Positions 31,905 to 43,817 of a DNA stretch of 64,000 nucleotides are shown here, one piece after another. The stretch comes from Pseudopyrenochaeta lycopersici (taxonomy: Eukaryota; Ascomycota; Dothideomycetes; Pleosporales; Pseudopyrenochaetaceae): positions 310,001 through 374,000 of the forward strand of contig NHZP01000036.1 in NCBI GenBank assembly GCA_003313425.1. The letters run 5' to 3'. How positions within the stretch are numbered: position 1 is the first letter of the stretch; every line of letters starts with the position of its first letter. The position numbers and the translations under genes are program-made. Below the pieces are notes generated by a model, which worked only from the letters and a program-made list of their open reading frames with translations, did not search any database and was not told the origin of the DNA.

Positions 31905-32924
31905 GGAAGATCTCCGTGCGAAGAAACGACAGAAGATAAAGCCAGTGTGGAGTTTGAGTTAAACACTAGCAGTCTGACCTATTCAGGCTGCGGCTGGGAG
32001 GGACGGAGCAAGTTAAATAATGCGATTGGATTTGCGTCCTCCTCATGGATCTTTGGTTTAGAATAATTTGGATTCATCTTCCGAAAGACAGTAGCATCGA
32101 TCATGGTATGAGAGGACGGCCCGAAAGAGTCTTTAAAATGTGAAGTCAACCAACCGTGTACGGACTTCTCTGAATTTGTACCTCTCAATTCTTTGCAAGT
32201 TTACAGGAACATAAGTAACTATAACAGCGCCTCACACAAAATTTGTGGGTATTACCATAAACATCGCCCAAGTCTTAACAGGATGTAAAGAAATAGAGAT
32301 AGAAAACCTTCGGGTGCTGTTCAACGGAAGGAAACTCCGAACTGCTTATTGCTTTTGGAATGATGATGAACGGAAACTTAGAACTGCTAAGCGGCCGAAG
32401 ATAATTGGGGTTGGAGGGGAGTTGACCCGGCTCAAAGATATTTCTCCAATCTGCTTAATCAGGTTATCATTCCCCGGAAAGTTCGTGCAAGAACAGACCT
32501 TCGTAGAGCCTAGTGCTCGGGTCACGCCAATCTTCACAGGAATGGATATTCAAGGGTGGAGAAAAACCTAAGTAAGTTAGTTTGATAATGTCACCCACTA
32601 CGAAGCGAGACACACAGGGTAGCAGGACAGTTTTACAATTAAAACCCAAAACTTAACTCCCTCGCGAAAGTTTTAATCTAACATCCTATTGAAGCAAGTG
32701 ATGAAGACGCTATTGCCACCGCACGACTGGGCCAGAGACCAACGCACGCACACTGCAAGGATATTATTATGCTGTACTGTAACCACCAGCTTCTTGCGTG
32801 GTGTTGAGTAACTGGCTTTTTTCGATTGAGTGCACTGCTTTGAGTAACACCTCGTAATGCTCCGTTTGAATGAGTTGCCCTCAAGAGCAAGCTCACGTGT
32901 ATCTCCCTTATCCTAATGTAGAAA
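31905..32924. other. Intergenic region
   Basis: A 108-codon plus frame (32245-32571) and a 69-codon minus frame (31979-32188) have no motif and no supporting context. Nothing else seen. Confidence 0.35.
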
Positions 32925-33480
32925 TTTCTTAACGTACTGCTTAGGTGGTTGCTAGCAGTTTTCTATAGGAGCTAGGTCAGGACTAGAGTGACAGTTAAAG
33001 TAGCTCTCAAGCCTATTAGCAATCTTTCCACTGCCTTACTATAGTACAAAGTTGTCTCCTCGTTCAAGCCAGGGCTTAACTACAGGCTTAAGTACCTGAT
33101 TAATATAGGCGCGTTGCGTCATCTTGCTATTAGTATTACTTAGGATGTCGTAGAAAGACTACACACCTAATTCTCTATTTCTACTTTGTCTTCAAGAAAT
33201 ACCCTCTAATTAGCCTACAATACCTCAATCCGCTATAAGACTATCCGCTCGCCTCTCCTCGGGGAGCCTCGGATTCAGTGAGATCTTTCTATACTGTCTC
33301 TAAGTTTACGTGTCGTATATACCGAGTGAAGAAGCGCACAATCCGAACTAGGGACCTTATTATCTCTCCTAGACGTGCTGTAATAATACTGTGACGCCTG
33401 CTTAGATTAGGCTTACGAATGCGGTAGGTCGCAGTATTATAGATCTAGCAAGATTTTATTTAGATACGTCCCGAGATTAT
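32925..33480 (-). pseudogene. Heavily mutated mariner-type transposase relic
   Basis: On the minus strand, disconnected pieces read INQVLKPVVKPWLERGDNFV, later SSPDLAPIENCW and then PPK. These match the C-terminal half of fungal mariner-like transposases, where the catalytic E sits in SPDLNPIEN. Stops and substitutions are dense and the region is AT-rich, as expected after repeat-induced mutation. The N-terminal half is not recognisable. Confidence 0.6.
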
Positions 33481-33620
33481 CTGTAGCTATAAGTCATGGT
33501 TGGCTTTGTCGTGTTCAACTGCGCTGAGAGGTTTCCGGCACACAGGGCTTTTGTTGTAAATTTACCACTAGACCAAAAACATGAATCCATGCCTGGTCAT
33601 AGTGTATGGCGGTTTATATA

Positions 33621-34869
33621 CAGTACTAGGACAAAAGTTTGTTCGCGTCGCGCACGTGCCAGAACAACAACACGCGAACGCGCAGAACCACTGCTTCTCC
33701 AACTCAACATAACTACATTAAAATGAGAGCTTTTGGCACAGAAATTAGTGGTAATCGAATGCAGGGAGGTGAACTATCAGAAAGCCAGCGCAATTATGTT
33801 CTAGCCCAGAAAGAGGCGGGTGTGCGGACTAGGGAAATCGCAGAGACTCTTGGCTGTTCGCAACGCTGCGTTCAGAAGACAATACAACGATGGGAGGCCA
33901 CCACCAGCAACACCTCGCGCCCTCGGATGGGCCGTCCACCTATTTTAACTAGGCACGATCATCGCAAGCTGCTTCGCCTTGCTAGAAAGTTCCCAAAAAT
34001 TGAGTACCGCAAGCTCCTTGAAGAGGCTGGGATGTGGGGAGCTAATGAAGCTACCCCCCATGTATCAAAGAAGACTATTCAACGTACCCTCCTTGAAGCT
34101 GGATTACACAAGTTCAGAGCAAAGCGCAGACCAAAATCAATAGAGCTAGAGCAATTTTACGTCTTAAGTTTGCTGCAGATTGGCATAGCTTCAATTGGCA
34201 GAGGACAGTCTTCAGGTTCAGCGACGAGTGCTCAATCGCCCGAGGCTCTGGCCACAACACACCATGGGTATGGCGATTACCTGATGAGAAATGGAGGCAT
34301 GAGATGATAGATGAGGTTACCACTGCTCGCCAATCTGCTCGCATGGTGTGGGCGTCAATATGGATGACTGCAGGGGGTCGTGTTGGGCGTAGTCCTCTAG
34401 TAATTATGACCGGCGATCCATCAGCACGACGTAAAGGCTATAGTGCGTGGAGTTATACTCAGGCCCTTGAGGAAGGCCTATTGCCTCAATATAGAGCTGG
34501 CGAGAGGTTTATGCAGGATAACTCACGTATCCATACTGCTGCTCTCTCAAAGGAGTGGTTGGAGGTTCACGGCGTATGGACGGTTGACTTCCCACCATAT
34601 TCTCCAGACCTCAACCCAATTGAACACATCTGGTGGGCACTCAAACAGAAGGGTCATGAGCTCCACCCTGAGTTTGATCATATGAGATGACTGGGATCGC
34701 TTTGAAATGGGGTTATTGGAGGCGTGGGCAGCCATCCCCGACTCACTGATCCGCAAGCTGATCACTAGCATGCCACACCGCCTTGACGCTGTAAGACTTG
34801 CACAGGGCTACCAGACTAAATATTAAGTATATTGCGATTAATTTGCGCTAAAAATTGTCTAGTTTAGTC
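33621..34869 (+). mobile_element. Tc1-like element, decayed copy
   Basis: The left end begins CAGTACTAGGACAAAAG straight after a TA (33619-33620). It matches the terminal repeat of the intact Tc1 element at 46195-49410, which starts CAGTACTAGTAACAAAG on one side. The right end shows a degraded counterpart (AATTGTCTAGTTTAGTC) before a TA at 34870-34871. The unit is about 1.25 kb and encloses a broken transposase gene. It is the same family as the 46-49 kb element. Confidence 0.65.
33723..34827 (+). pseudogene. Tc1-like DD34E transposase with frameshifts
   Basis: The frame from the ATG at 33723 carries the HTH region (LSESQRNYVLAQKEAGVRTR, then CSQRCVQKTIQRWE) and an AT-hook-like RPRMGRPPIL. 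A shift near 34140 moves the frame. The continuing frame shows FRFSDECS (first D), FMQDNSRIHTAAL (second D) and YSPDLNPIEHIWW (E, 34 residues after the second D). A further shift near 34687 precedes the tail ending GYQTKY. Catalytic residues are therefore all present, but at least two frameshifts prevent a full product. Confidence 0.8.
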
Positions 34870-35106
34870 TATCCTACGTGATGTTATAGTGCTTTGAAGT
34901 TGAGGGTTTGAGTGGTGATGGGGACGCTAGCCTCCTTGGCGAACAGACTTTTGTCCTGTGACTGTACCAACAGTTTTCCGGCACGCAGGGATGGACGTTA
35001 TCTTCGAGAGAAGACCAAATGTCGCATCCCCGGAGAATGCATCTATCACACTATATTCTCAGTCATTCAAAACCGTAAGCACATCTTTCACGTTCTTCGC
35101 AGCGAA

Positions 35107-35289
35107 ATGCCTTCAATTATCGGAGCGATTCCTCCGCCTCCAGGAATCACGCCAAATTTCATTAACCCACCGTCTCTTCAACACGTTATCTTAATTGCAA
35201 ACATCATCTTACCTGTCATCTCAGTGTTGTTTGTGGCACTGCTGCTTTATACGACAGGCTTTATTATACATTCAGTGGGAGTCAACTAA
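35107..35289 (+). pseudogene. PTH11-like gene fragment (N-terminus and TM1)
   Basis: MPSIIGAIPPPPGITPNFIN followed by one hydrophobic segment (LIANIILPVISVLFVALLLY). The IPPPPGxxPNFxxPP entry matches the start of the intact gene at 41339 (IAPPPGISPDFTHPP). Nothing further of the protein follows, so it is a truncated paralogue. Confidence 0.65.
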
Positions 35290-36068
35290 TCCAGCTAATC
35301 ATGATTCAGAACGGCAGCGACCACAAAGAAATAGTGAGTCTTTTCAAAGTGCTGTACGTCCCTTTGTGTGCCCAAACCCTAAGGGCCTGTGCAGCTCAAT
35401 TATCTTATGCGTTACCGTATTTTCCTGCGTCTTGACCACCCATCCAAATCAAACGCCAGATTTTAAAATGGGCTTTACTCCACAGTAGATTAATCAATTA
35501 TATAGAACTTTTTAGCTTTATGGTATAAAATTCGTGTTAGTATTAACCGCTCGGCTTTATCATGCGGCTGGCTCGCTTCAACCTCGACTCGCCTGCGCTT
35601 TTGGGGCCGGTTGGATTAGCAATCAAAAGCTGCTCACCATTAATATCTCTTCGACTGAAGGTAGCATCGAATCAGACTTGCGTATTGTGACAGAAAAAGA
35701 GTGTGGACTCAGTGTATCTAGATCAATCAATCGATCTAACAAGCCAGTTTTATCTTCGCATGTCAGCCACAGTGTACCTTTGGGTCCCCATAAATACCTT
35801 CCGGGTATCGGTCCAGAAGGTGTGGCAAATTCATGTCACCAAGCATCCAACGACATGCGATGACACAGGGGAGCATGGACGTGAAGTGTGAATGTAAACT
35901 GCGATAAGTTATGTGCAGTATCAACAGTGAGCTTGTCGAGAACGGGATCTGAAAATCTGTCTGATCACCGGCACAACCACCAAGGTCGTTTTGCGTTAAA
36001 TTAACCAGACGAAAAGAACCTCGGCCCTGCCTAAAGAAGCTTCTGATATCCAGGCAAAGTGACCTTGC
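35290..36068. other. Intergenic region
   Basis: Only a motif-less 109-codon plus frame (35534-35863). No other feature recognised. Confidence 0.4.
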
Positions 36069-37185
36069 CTACCCATTGCCTGTAGAAATTGCCAAAGATG
36101 ATATAGTTTCCAAACTGAACGCCCCCTCCAAGATGCTACCTAGCACTTCGGTTGGCTGGGATGCACACGTCAGGACGCCTATTGCGGTGCTGCCCAGGCG
36201 CTTTATAACCGGTAAAGCGATACCAAAGGAGCATAGTAGCTGCAATATGGTATAAGCCTGGCGATGGTCAGACTGCGCCACGAACGAAGGTAGAGACTTA
36301 CCAAGAAAATATACTGGTGAGGGTAGATATCCATAGTCCGGTTGGAGTACGCTATGCTATATAGGACCATGGCCCCAACTAGCTGACATGATGTTGCAGC
36401 TGCATTTGGTATAGCAAGCCAAAGCAGGAACTGCTTCAATGGCAGGCTCTCTTGCCTCGCTGCCGAGTCCTCATGGAGCCTCGATTGTCTCGCTCTTGAC
36501 CTGTTATGAAATCCCAACTGTATGCATGATGCTGCTGAGGCTAGGAATGACCCCATTGCGAGGCGAGAGAGTAATGCTGACTCGTTGAAAAGACGTGGCT
36601 TTTCGTTTCTGTTCTTTGTCAACGATATGAAAGCAACGCAGAGGCTGTATGTCGTACGGCATCGAAGGAGCGATATCTGGTGCTGTAACGACAGTAAATA
36701 GGTACGTAGCCCAGATTGCCCAGGGATGGAACTGCAAAATGTGCAATACTCGAGCGAGCTGATCACAAAACCAGTCAGCTGGAATGGGGATCTTGTTTGG
36801 GAGGTCTTACATTGGTGCCAACGAGAAGTTGCAGGTTGCAAAGCGCAATGATGTCCAGCCAGTATATTTGGCTTTTGGAGTGATGCGCCTGTACGGCTGC
36901 GATAACACCAGATACTGATAGTCCTATTTGAAGAAAGCCGGATACAGCCGCTACTCTTCTTTCCCAGACATAGCTGTAAACCAAAACTTCATTCGCCCTT
37001 GTCCTTTCGCGCAGCTGGACGTCGAAGTACATCAGCACGATGCTGAGTATGATGGAACCCGAGAAGCAGACGAGGAAGCAGATGAGAGAGATGAGAGCCA
37101 TTCCAAGGACAGAGGGGACAGCGGTGCTGCACCAGCGTGGAAAGGCACCCCCGTTATATACCCCCCAAAGATGCCGCTGCTTCAC
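36069..37185 (-). pseudogene. Multi-pass membrane protein gene, 5'-truncated
   Basis: The first visible exon (37185 to about 36812) contains LGMALISLICFLVCFSGSII with a following LSIVLMYFDVQLRERTRANE and a later IGLSVSGVIAAVQAHHS, WLDIIALCNLQLLVGTN. It ends at a GTAAG donor. Further exons have hydrophobic stretches such as WAIWATYLFTVVTA, LSRLAMGSFLASAAS, FLLWLAIPNAAATS and YIFLVSLYL. About six membrane segments are likely. There is no ATG at the 5' end (37185 is GTG, with a stop just upstream) and the sequence there passes straight into the 5'-truncated DNA ligase gene on the other strand. The family is unknown to me. Confidence 0.5.
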
Positions 37186-37204
37186 ATGCCTGAGCGCTTG
37201 TACA

Positions 37205-38737
37205 GGGTTTTAGCGTCGGAAAGGCTTGCATGACGTGCTGCGAGATTGCCTGAGGCTCGACTCGGCAGACTGCAAGATCAAGAAGCAATGCATTCTGGAG
37301 GGAGAGCTACTGGTCTGGAACGATCACAGCGAGCGGATTGAACCCTTCCATAAGATCCGCAAGCATGTGCCACGATCCGGCCGATTCCTTGGAACCCGGG
37401 AAGACTCACCCACCAATATTAATGAGCATCTTATGATTATGTTTTATGATCTGCTCGTACATGATGACACCTCCTATATAACATATACTCACGATGCGCG
37501 CCGGCAGCGGCTTTGCTCACTAGTCCACTGTATTCCCGGCCGAGCGGCCATCGGCAGCCGCGAGAACATCGATTTCTCCTCTCGCCATGCCCCCGAACAG
37601 CTTCGCGAGGCATTCTCTCGAGCCATTGCACAGCGATGGGAAGGCCTGGTGCTGAAGGGACGAGATGAACCTTACTACTCATTCTCTGGAAATAATAGAT
37701 TCATCAAGTTGAAGAAAGACTACATCCAAGGGCTAGGAGACACCGCTGATTTTGCTATCGTGGGTGGCCGCCGCGATCCGATGGACGAACAAGAACTTGG
37801 GATGGGGAAGTTGCGGTGGACATCATTCTATATTGGATGCCTAGAGAACAAGGACCAGGTTTGCCGTCTTGATGTCAAGCCGATATTTCGCGTCATCGAC
37901 AAGGTAGGCCGGCGCGGTATGGCCAAAGAGGATATTCTTTTTCTCAACAGACTTGGATACTTCCAAGAAACACCTTTTTTTTTCTCCACCCCCGAGCTCG
38001 ACGTCAGGTTAGAACGAGGGAAGCTGCCGTGGCCAACCGACTTGTTTAAGCGACCCTTCGTCGCGGATGTAATGGGTGCTGGCTTTGACAAACCGGCTGA
38101 TACCAGGTATTATGCTCTGCGATTTCCTCGGGTGCAGAAGATCCATCGGGACCGTACGTTCAAGGATACGGTTAGCTTTGGCGAGCTGCAAGAATTAGCA
38201 AGGAAGAGCATGGAAATGCCGCAGGAGATCGAGAGCGAAAACAGAAATTGGCTCGAGAAGCTCAAACCAACATACTCTAATCCAGACTACCTGATAAATT
38301 CCATGAATCGCACAATCAGCTCTAGTGATGGCCTAGAGAAATGGGAGAGTGAAGAGCAGGAAAGCGGAAAGGTAAAAGGGGATCATTCACCTTTGGATGA
38401 CAGTTTCTTTCAGCCATTGAAGCGAAAGCTCCTCTCAGAGGATTATCAACCGACCGTCAAACGAGCTAAGGTATCGCTTATTACTTCGACGGACGCTGAG
38501 GGCATGCAGCAGTCCCCTGCTACGTTGATGTGTACAAGCCTTTCTTCTTTCCATGAAGACTCACCGGTCACACTGTCCGCCAACTCTTCAGTGACTGAGC
38601 CCGCAGCGGAAGCGTTCGCAAGAAGTCATGATCGACAGCGAGGGTGTATAGCAACTTCATTTACTCACCAGGAAGTAACGAGTGTGACGGAGCACCAAAT
38701 GGTCAGTTCCTTACGCTTGCAACAAACGGGTAGCTAA
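37205..38737 (+). pseudogene. ATP-dependent DNA ligase-like gene lacking the 5' part and the catalytic lysine
   Basis: The frame is open from about 37209 (RRKGLHDVLRDCL) to 38737. It shows nucleotidyltransferase motif III (MIMFYDLLVHDD), motif IV (WEGLVLKG) and motif V (NNRFIKLKKDYIQG), then an OB-fold-like region and an ALRFPRVQKIHRD stretch typical of fungal ligase-like proteins, and a Ser-rich tail. Motif I (K-x-D-G), which holds the adenylated lysine, would lie just upstream of RKGLHDV and is absent. The preceding sequence belongs to the divergent membrane gene, although a TTTTAG acceptor-like site sits at the boundary. As read, the product could not self-adenylate. The 3' end abuts a dispersed-repeat area. 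Confidence 0.8.
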
Positions 38738-38939
38738 TGCGTAAACTAGCCCGGAAAATGTTCTCGTTGTACCTGCGAGGTATATGTGGTCGATGAGATT
38801 CGTTTTACCACTACAGCATTCTATGAGAAGCTTCCGGAACTCAAGTGCACTTGCAATCATCGAATTCATGGCCATAGTATCATCACCTAAGTAAGGGGTG
38901 TAATAGCTCTGGGGAGGAAGGAGGAGGGAGCGCAACCAG

Positions 38940-39180
38940 ATAAGCGTAGTTAAAGAGAGGCAAAGAGCGGAATGAAGGATGGAGGATGAGGACTGCTGAG
39001 TACGGAATGCGAAATGGGCTTTGCACAAACGTCGAAAGCGGCCTTTCTTCACACAGGATCTAAATTTAGAAGCTTATACGTCATACTCCACCGTTTTGAG
39101 TATTGCTTGCGAACGCGCCCCAACACGATCACCTTTTCTCGTCTTTCAAACGTGTGAGGCTCGAAATGGTGTCTCTTGGG
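38940..39180 (+). repeat. Diverged relative of the palindrome's inner arm sequence
   Basis: Corresponds to about 5940-6190 in the left arm in the same orientation: shared words include AAAGAGAGGC, GGACTGCTGAGT, GCGAAATGGGCT and GGCCTTTCTTCACAC. Differences are mostly C/T and G/A. It shows that the inner arm end is a dispersed transposon sequence that existed before the palindrome. Confidence 0.75.
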
Positions 39181-39431
39181 GTACATATCTTCGCTGCCGT
39201 TCTTCAATGTACCATCCACCGCGTTTTTATTATCCAATCACTAACCTGCCTTGATGGCTTTGATTGTAATACATTCCACATTTGCCGATTTGCTGAGGTC
39301 GCACGGCGCATGTGAACCCGCTGCGTGAGAGGTAACCTGAGCTCGTCCACGTCGAGGCTGATGGCAATGCGACAGCGACTTTATCACCAGCGAGGGATAC
39401 AATCTGTCCTTGAAACGACTTAGTCCTTGAT

Positions 39432-39505
39432 AGCTGTAATGAAGGGGGGCTTACAAAGAATATCTTGACTTGGCGGCAACCAGGACTGACCTGTCTTTGT
39501 AGTAC
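39432..39505 (-). pseudogene. Decayed C-terminal relic of the MADS-like gene
   Basis: About 70 bp match 5157-5215 (the end of the left-arm MADS-like gene), with several C-to-T and G-to-A changes. The reading retains a D-K-T-G-Q-S-W-like end. Only the tail remains. Confidence 0.55.
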
Positions 39506-39565
39506 TCCGTGGCCTTTCACACAACTCGACTCAACTGGTGTCAAGAGCTGACCACCTGTCCACGA

Positions 39566-40000
39566 TCAGTACTCTATCCAGTTGATTGCTGGGGCTGGAT
39601 GGCATACCTGTCCAAGGATCGCTGGTAATTCGATCGTCGTGATGCTAATGATAGCAATCTCATGCAGAACCACCTTCATATGCTCGAACACTACGTAGAT
39701 CGTCTTGTCATCAAGAAAAGCTTCAAGCACTGTGAGGAAATTAGTGTGTCGAAGCTCTTGGAGCATTCGAAGCTCATCTCTGTCGATGGTGTCTGAAAAA
39801 TCTCGGACCAAGACTTCGTCGCAAGGGGAGCCTATTTGTTGTGCGGCCATCACCCGAACGTCGGTACCGAAGCGGAGCTTGCAGGTCTTTCAGTAGCTCG
39901 ACCATGGGCGCGCGAGCTTGACGCCGCCATGCGGTACAATCGGGAAGTGAGCACGCCAGATGAGCTGCGAAGCCTGGCGCCGCTAAGATGTTCACCCGTT
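39566..40000 (-). pseudogene. Protein-kinase-like fragment
   Basis: The minus frame reads DRDELRMLQELRHTNFLTVL, then EAFLDDKTIYVVFEHMKVVL and ELPAILGQV. This matches the alphaC-to-hinge part of a fungal-specific Ser/Thr kinase-like family (M-L-Q-x-I-x-H-x-N-F ... Y-V-V-x-E-H-M ... E-L-x-x-A-I-L-G-Q-V). The VAVK lysine region is out of frame upstream and the catalytic HRD/DFG loops are absent, so it is a fragment. Confidence 0.6.
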
Positions 40001-41338
40001 TTTCAAGATCCAGACACACTGAAAACCAGTGGCTGCACGTCAGCCTTGCCACTCAAATTCTAGGGCTTTACAACCAGCCGCACCTACTGACACCCCCACC
40101 TAACCAAGAACATGGCAAAAGACACCAGGTTTAGTTCTCAGCACTATTGTAAGGTTCGCTTTCCAATGCGATTTTTCGAGCAGTGCAGCGTTCCGCTTTC
40201 TTCTCCTCTTGCTGACCTCGATCGCTAAGACAGTTAGTCCCAACAGTCGAGCCAGTTGCCGCACAGGGGCTTTCGTTTCCCGGATATTCACACAGCAAGT
40301 CTCCGGAAATTAGTGCCGCAAGAGCAAAGACATGGCGCACGCCCATTCAATGCTCATTGGTAGACCCGCACGTTCAGGAACGGGGAACCTGACCCGCCAT
40401 CCCGGTATTTGCGGAATCTCGCGCGAAAAGCTCCTCATGCTCCCTTTGTGGCTGTCAGGCTTGGTAACGATTCATTCCCGTCAGCAATACATGTTTCATC
40501 AATCATTGCCCCTATATTAGGCTTTAGCCATATAAAAGCCACAAGCCACTAATGTTAATAACCTACGCTGCGAAGCGGGAGGGAGCAAAGATCAGCACGT
40601 TCCCTAACTTAATCGCAGCGCACAGGCTTCGCGAACGTTCTGCACACGCTGTCAACACATGTCGCAATGGACCCAGTGGTCTGGGGCCAACAGCTGTTCC
40701 CCACGAATTCTGTCCAGTCCATTGATGGTCTCCTTTTGCGCGCATCTGCAATACGAGGACGGGATTGAGAAACGCTCCCGTATGGATGAACAGCTAAACG
40801 TAAAACGCCCCATTGACGATCCTGAGACCTTTGCTTTCGGGGTAACGATCCTAATGGCTAACTCTGAACGCTATCATGAGTAAAAAAACAACTCTTTCCG
40901 GGACACTGGAGGTATTGATTATGGACCGTTGAGGGCTGAGTCCAACTGCTTGGATGGCGCAAGAACGCACACCATCTCAAGCACATCATTTCGCGCGGAT
41001 GGATCCATCCGAAGCAAAGGCTCTCTCGGGTGGTATACGGCAATACTTCCGATTCCACCACGGAAGTTCTGTGGCGCCTTGGAATTCCGAATGGCTTTCC
41101 GCTGCCGGTTTCTGCGAATCTATCATAGAACTAGCATGATCGTCACCACGATTTCATCGCTTAACCTTGAGAGAGAGAGGAAGAGAGAAGACAATCGACG
41201 ATCCGATGCCTATGATCGGTGTACCTCAACTCTTCTTAAACGATGAAGTACGTAGTTCTTGCAACGCCTGCTCTATCGCACAACTCATATTATTTTCTAT
41301 GGTCGACGAGACTGCTCCTACAATAAACCTATTATTCA
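40001..41338. other. Region without a recognised gene
   Basis: Several 60-105 codon frames on both strands (for example 40659-40883, 40954-41139, 40929-41246). The frame 40954-41139 ends with GGIRQYFRFHHGSSVAPWNS and could be the tail of a decayed gene, but I cannot name it. Confidence 0.35.
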
Positions 41339-42712
41339 ATGTATTCTCCATTTCTTTCGCACCGAAACGAAGTCATTGGTGTGATAGCTCCTCCTCCAGG
41401 TATTTCGCCTGACTTTACCCATCCACCGTCCAGAGTGCAGACTATTTTCACTGTTCATATTGTGACTGGGATTCTCTCCACTCTGTTCATCGGATTACGA
41501 TTTTACACTGTTCGATTCATCACACGTCACGTAAGAGTAGACGATTGTAAGCTGTCCTACCATTCTTACCAATGACCTCAGCTGACGTTTGTAGATATGT
41601 TAATTGTCGCATGGGTTAGGCTCACTTCAATCTGTTTACGGGAAGTTTGCTGAACATCCTGAATTAGATCTTCGCTCTGGTGTATTCCATACTTGGTGCC
41701 ATCAGTACGTAACTCTATTTGTGCCGACACAGGAAATTAACAAAATACTCTCAGCCACTCAGTATGGATTTGGTCGACACCTATGGGATGTCCCAATTAC
41801 CGTTTTTAATCCTAATTTTATGAAAGTAGGTAAATCTATCATCTTAACCCCATGCGCGCTCATAGATAGACTGACTGATGCATTCACAAGGTCGGGGCTA
41901 TTGGCGGAACGTTTTATGGCATCTCAATCATGCTCACAAAGCTCTCTATCCTCACGTTTTTCACTCAATTCGCGCCCTGGGGAAATCTCCGTGTTGCTAT
42001 ATATCTCATCATGGCACTTGTTGTTATGTATAGCCTGGTGACATCATTCGAATGGGTGTACGCCTGCAGGCCACTAGAGAAATACTGGGATCTTACAATC
42101 ACTGGTGGTTCATGCATTAATTGGTTAAAGATCACAGTTTTTAGTGGCGTTATGAACACTACTACGGATGCTGCAATACTTATCCTGCCAGTTCTACTTT
42201 TACGGAATCTCCGACTGCCTAAGAAGCAAAAGATTGGTGTCATGATAGTGTTGATGACAGGAGGTTTGTATGTTTTATCATCGGCTTCTTTATACGGATG
42301 CAGAAATAGCTAACACGCGAATTAGTATTTTGATTGTCAGCATTATAAAATTAAAGATTCAAGCGGATTTGGTCAATACAAAGGATATCTCTTGGGAGGG
42401 CGTCTCGTCGATTGTGTGGTGGTAAGTGCAAACGGTATCGATTTCTGAGGCAAATCTTTCTGACATTAGGCTCTTAGGACGATTGAGGTGCATCTAGCCA
42501 TCGTTTGCGCCTGCCTCCCAGCTGGAAAACCTTTTCTCCGGAAATACATGCCTAACGTCATCGGAAGTAGTTACGGTGCTTCCACTAGGACAAAGAGAAC
42601 CACTGTGCGTTCCACTCATACACAACACCTTGCTTCAAGAGATCCCGGCGAAGACGACCGGGACATAATCTTGGAAGAAAATATACGTAGTAAGCTGCGG
42701 GTACATACTTGA
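41339..42712 (+). CDS. PTH11-like integral membrane protein (rhodopsin domain), gene C
   Basis: Six exons (41339-41546, 41595-41614, 41733-41825, 41891-42267, 42326-42421, 42478-42712) add up to 1,029 nt, a multiple of three, and encode 342 residues. Order: IAPPPGISPDFTHPP entry, TM1 (VTGILSTLFIGLRFYTV), VDDYMLIVAW, YGFGRHLWDVP, GAIGGTFYGISIMLTKLSIL, VAIYLIMALVVMYSLVTSFE, ACRPLEKYWD, MNTTTDAAILILPVLLLRNL, KIGVMIVLMTGGFILIVSII, then IVWWTIEVHLAIVCACLPAG and a hydrophilic tail. The GRHxWDVP loop, the cysteine after TM4 (YACRP...C) and the E-x-x-x-A-I-V-C-A-C-L-P motif are standard for this family. The second exon is only 20 nt, which is unusual and should be treated as tentative. The gene seems intact. 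Confidence 0.75.
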
Positions 42713-43221
42713 ACTGCATACAGGCCTACTAACAATTGTGACATAGGGAGAGGTTCCACCAATATATCCACTACGACAATCGAACTCGCCACGGGACAGG
42801 CTGTTCGAGCAGAGTACAGTTCGGACAAAGGATTAGTCATTATAGATAGCTGAAATGTAGGGCATGACGGTCCTCAATCTCTACCTACACACTAATTAGC
42901 ATTACTTAATGTATTGGTAGGAGAGATATACTGGTCTCCGGATATATAATGGAACCGGGCACATCTTGCGTGGAATGTCTAATTATGTCCATGGTCGAGT
43001 CGCATTCTAGGTTGGATAATCTACTGGGAGAGATATGTTGCGGGCCTAGGATAGACTGCGGAGATCCCATAGATTGATAGCAAATTGGGCTCCGTCTTTC
43101 AGAATGTCTTTAATGACGTTTATATGGTCGATCCTCTTACTTGTCAGCTGCAGAATTTTGAAAGTAATAGTGTTGGCCGCTACGCTGAGCATATAGGGCC
43201 TACAACGTCGCTACAGGACCA
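42713..43221. other. Intergenic region
   Basis: No feature recognised apart from the 3' flank of the PTH11-like gene. Confidence 0.4.
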
Positions 43222-43290
43222 GAGATCAGAATGCTGCGGCAGCGACAGATCCCAGAGACAATCGTTCGGTGGGTGCAAGACTTTTGCACG
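43222..43290 (+). pseudogene. LINE reverse-transcriptase scrap (Tad1-like)
   Basis: A short piece reads RMLRQRQIPETIVRWVQDFC, then TDRQ. It matches the palm region just after the catalytic D of fungal Tad1-clade reverse transcriptases (L-R-x-R-x-I-P-x-x-I-V-x-W-V-x-S-F-L-x-x-R). Nothing else of the element is readable around it. Confidence 0.5.
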
Positions 43291-43685
43291 GACCGACAGG
43301 TAGATCCTCGCCAACGGCTTCACGTCAGCGGTGCAGGCACTCCCATAAGCCGGCGGGCGGACTGTCTCTACAAAGCCTACGCTCACGTTATCCACGTTCA
43401 CCGACTCTGGGGTATCTGAGGCCTGCGACAGCGGACGCGGATGGACCGGCTATCAGTGATAAGAAAGGGTAGCGAAGTACCTCCCTATTTATGTTTGACC
43501 CTGGCTGATGCGTGCAACACGTTTTTGTTAGTTCTTACAAACTATTCGATAATATCTTAAGGCTACAGGAAAAACACGTGCAGAGCATGTTCGCACCTTA
43601 TTGCGACATTGTGCACTGCCTTATTTAGGCCAAAATAGAGTTTTCGACTTTGGTATTCCTTAACTGGTTTAACTGGTTTAGCCAG

Positions 43686-43817
43686 TTGCCCATGTATGTG
43701 GGAGCGCAAGAGGAGAGTAGTGATTTTGCCGAGCTAGCCACGGCGCTTGAGTACATGCCGCTCGCCATTGTTCAAGCGGCGGCGCTTGTTTCACGGTCGA
43801 CAATGTTGGAAATATAG
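43686..43817 (+). pseudogene. NB-ARC/NLR gene fragment
   Basis: The frame reads SSDFAELATALEYMPLAIVQ, then AAALVSR, the L-x-x-A-L-x-Y-M-P-L-A-I-x-Q-A-A-A-x-I segment (GLPLA-type motif) of fungal NLR-like STAND proteins. It ends at a stop at 43815-43817 and neither the P-loop nor the TPR repeats are nearby. It is a fragment of a possible allorecognition or immune-type receptor gene. Confidence 0.6.
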
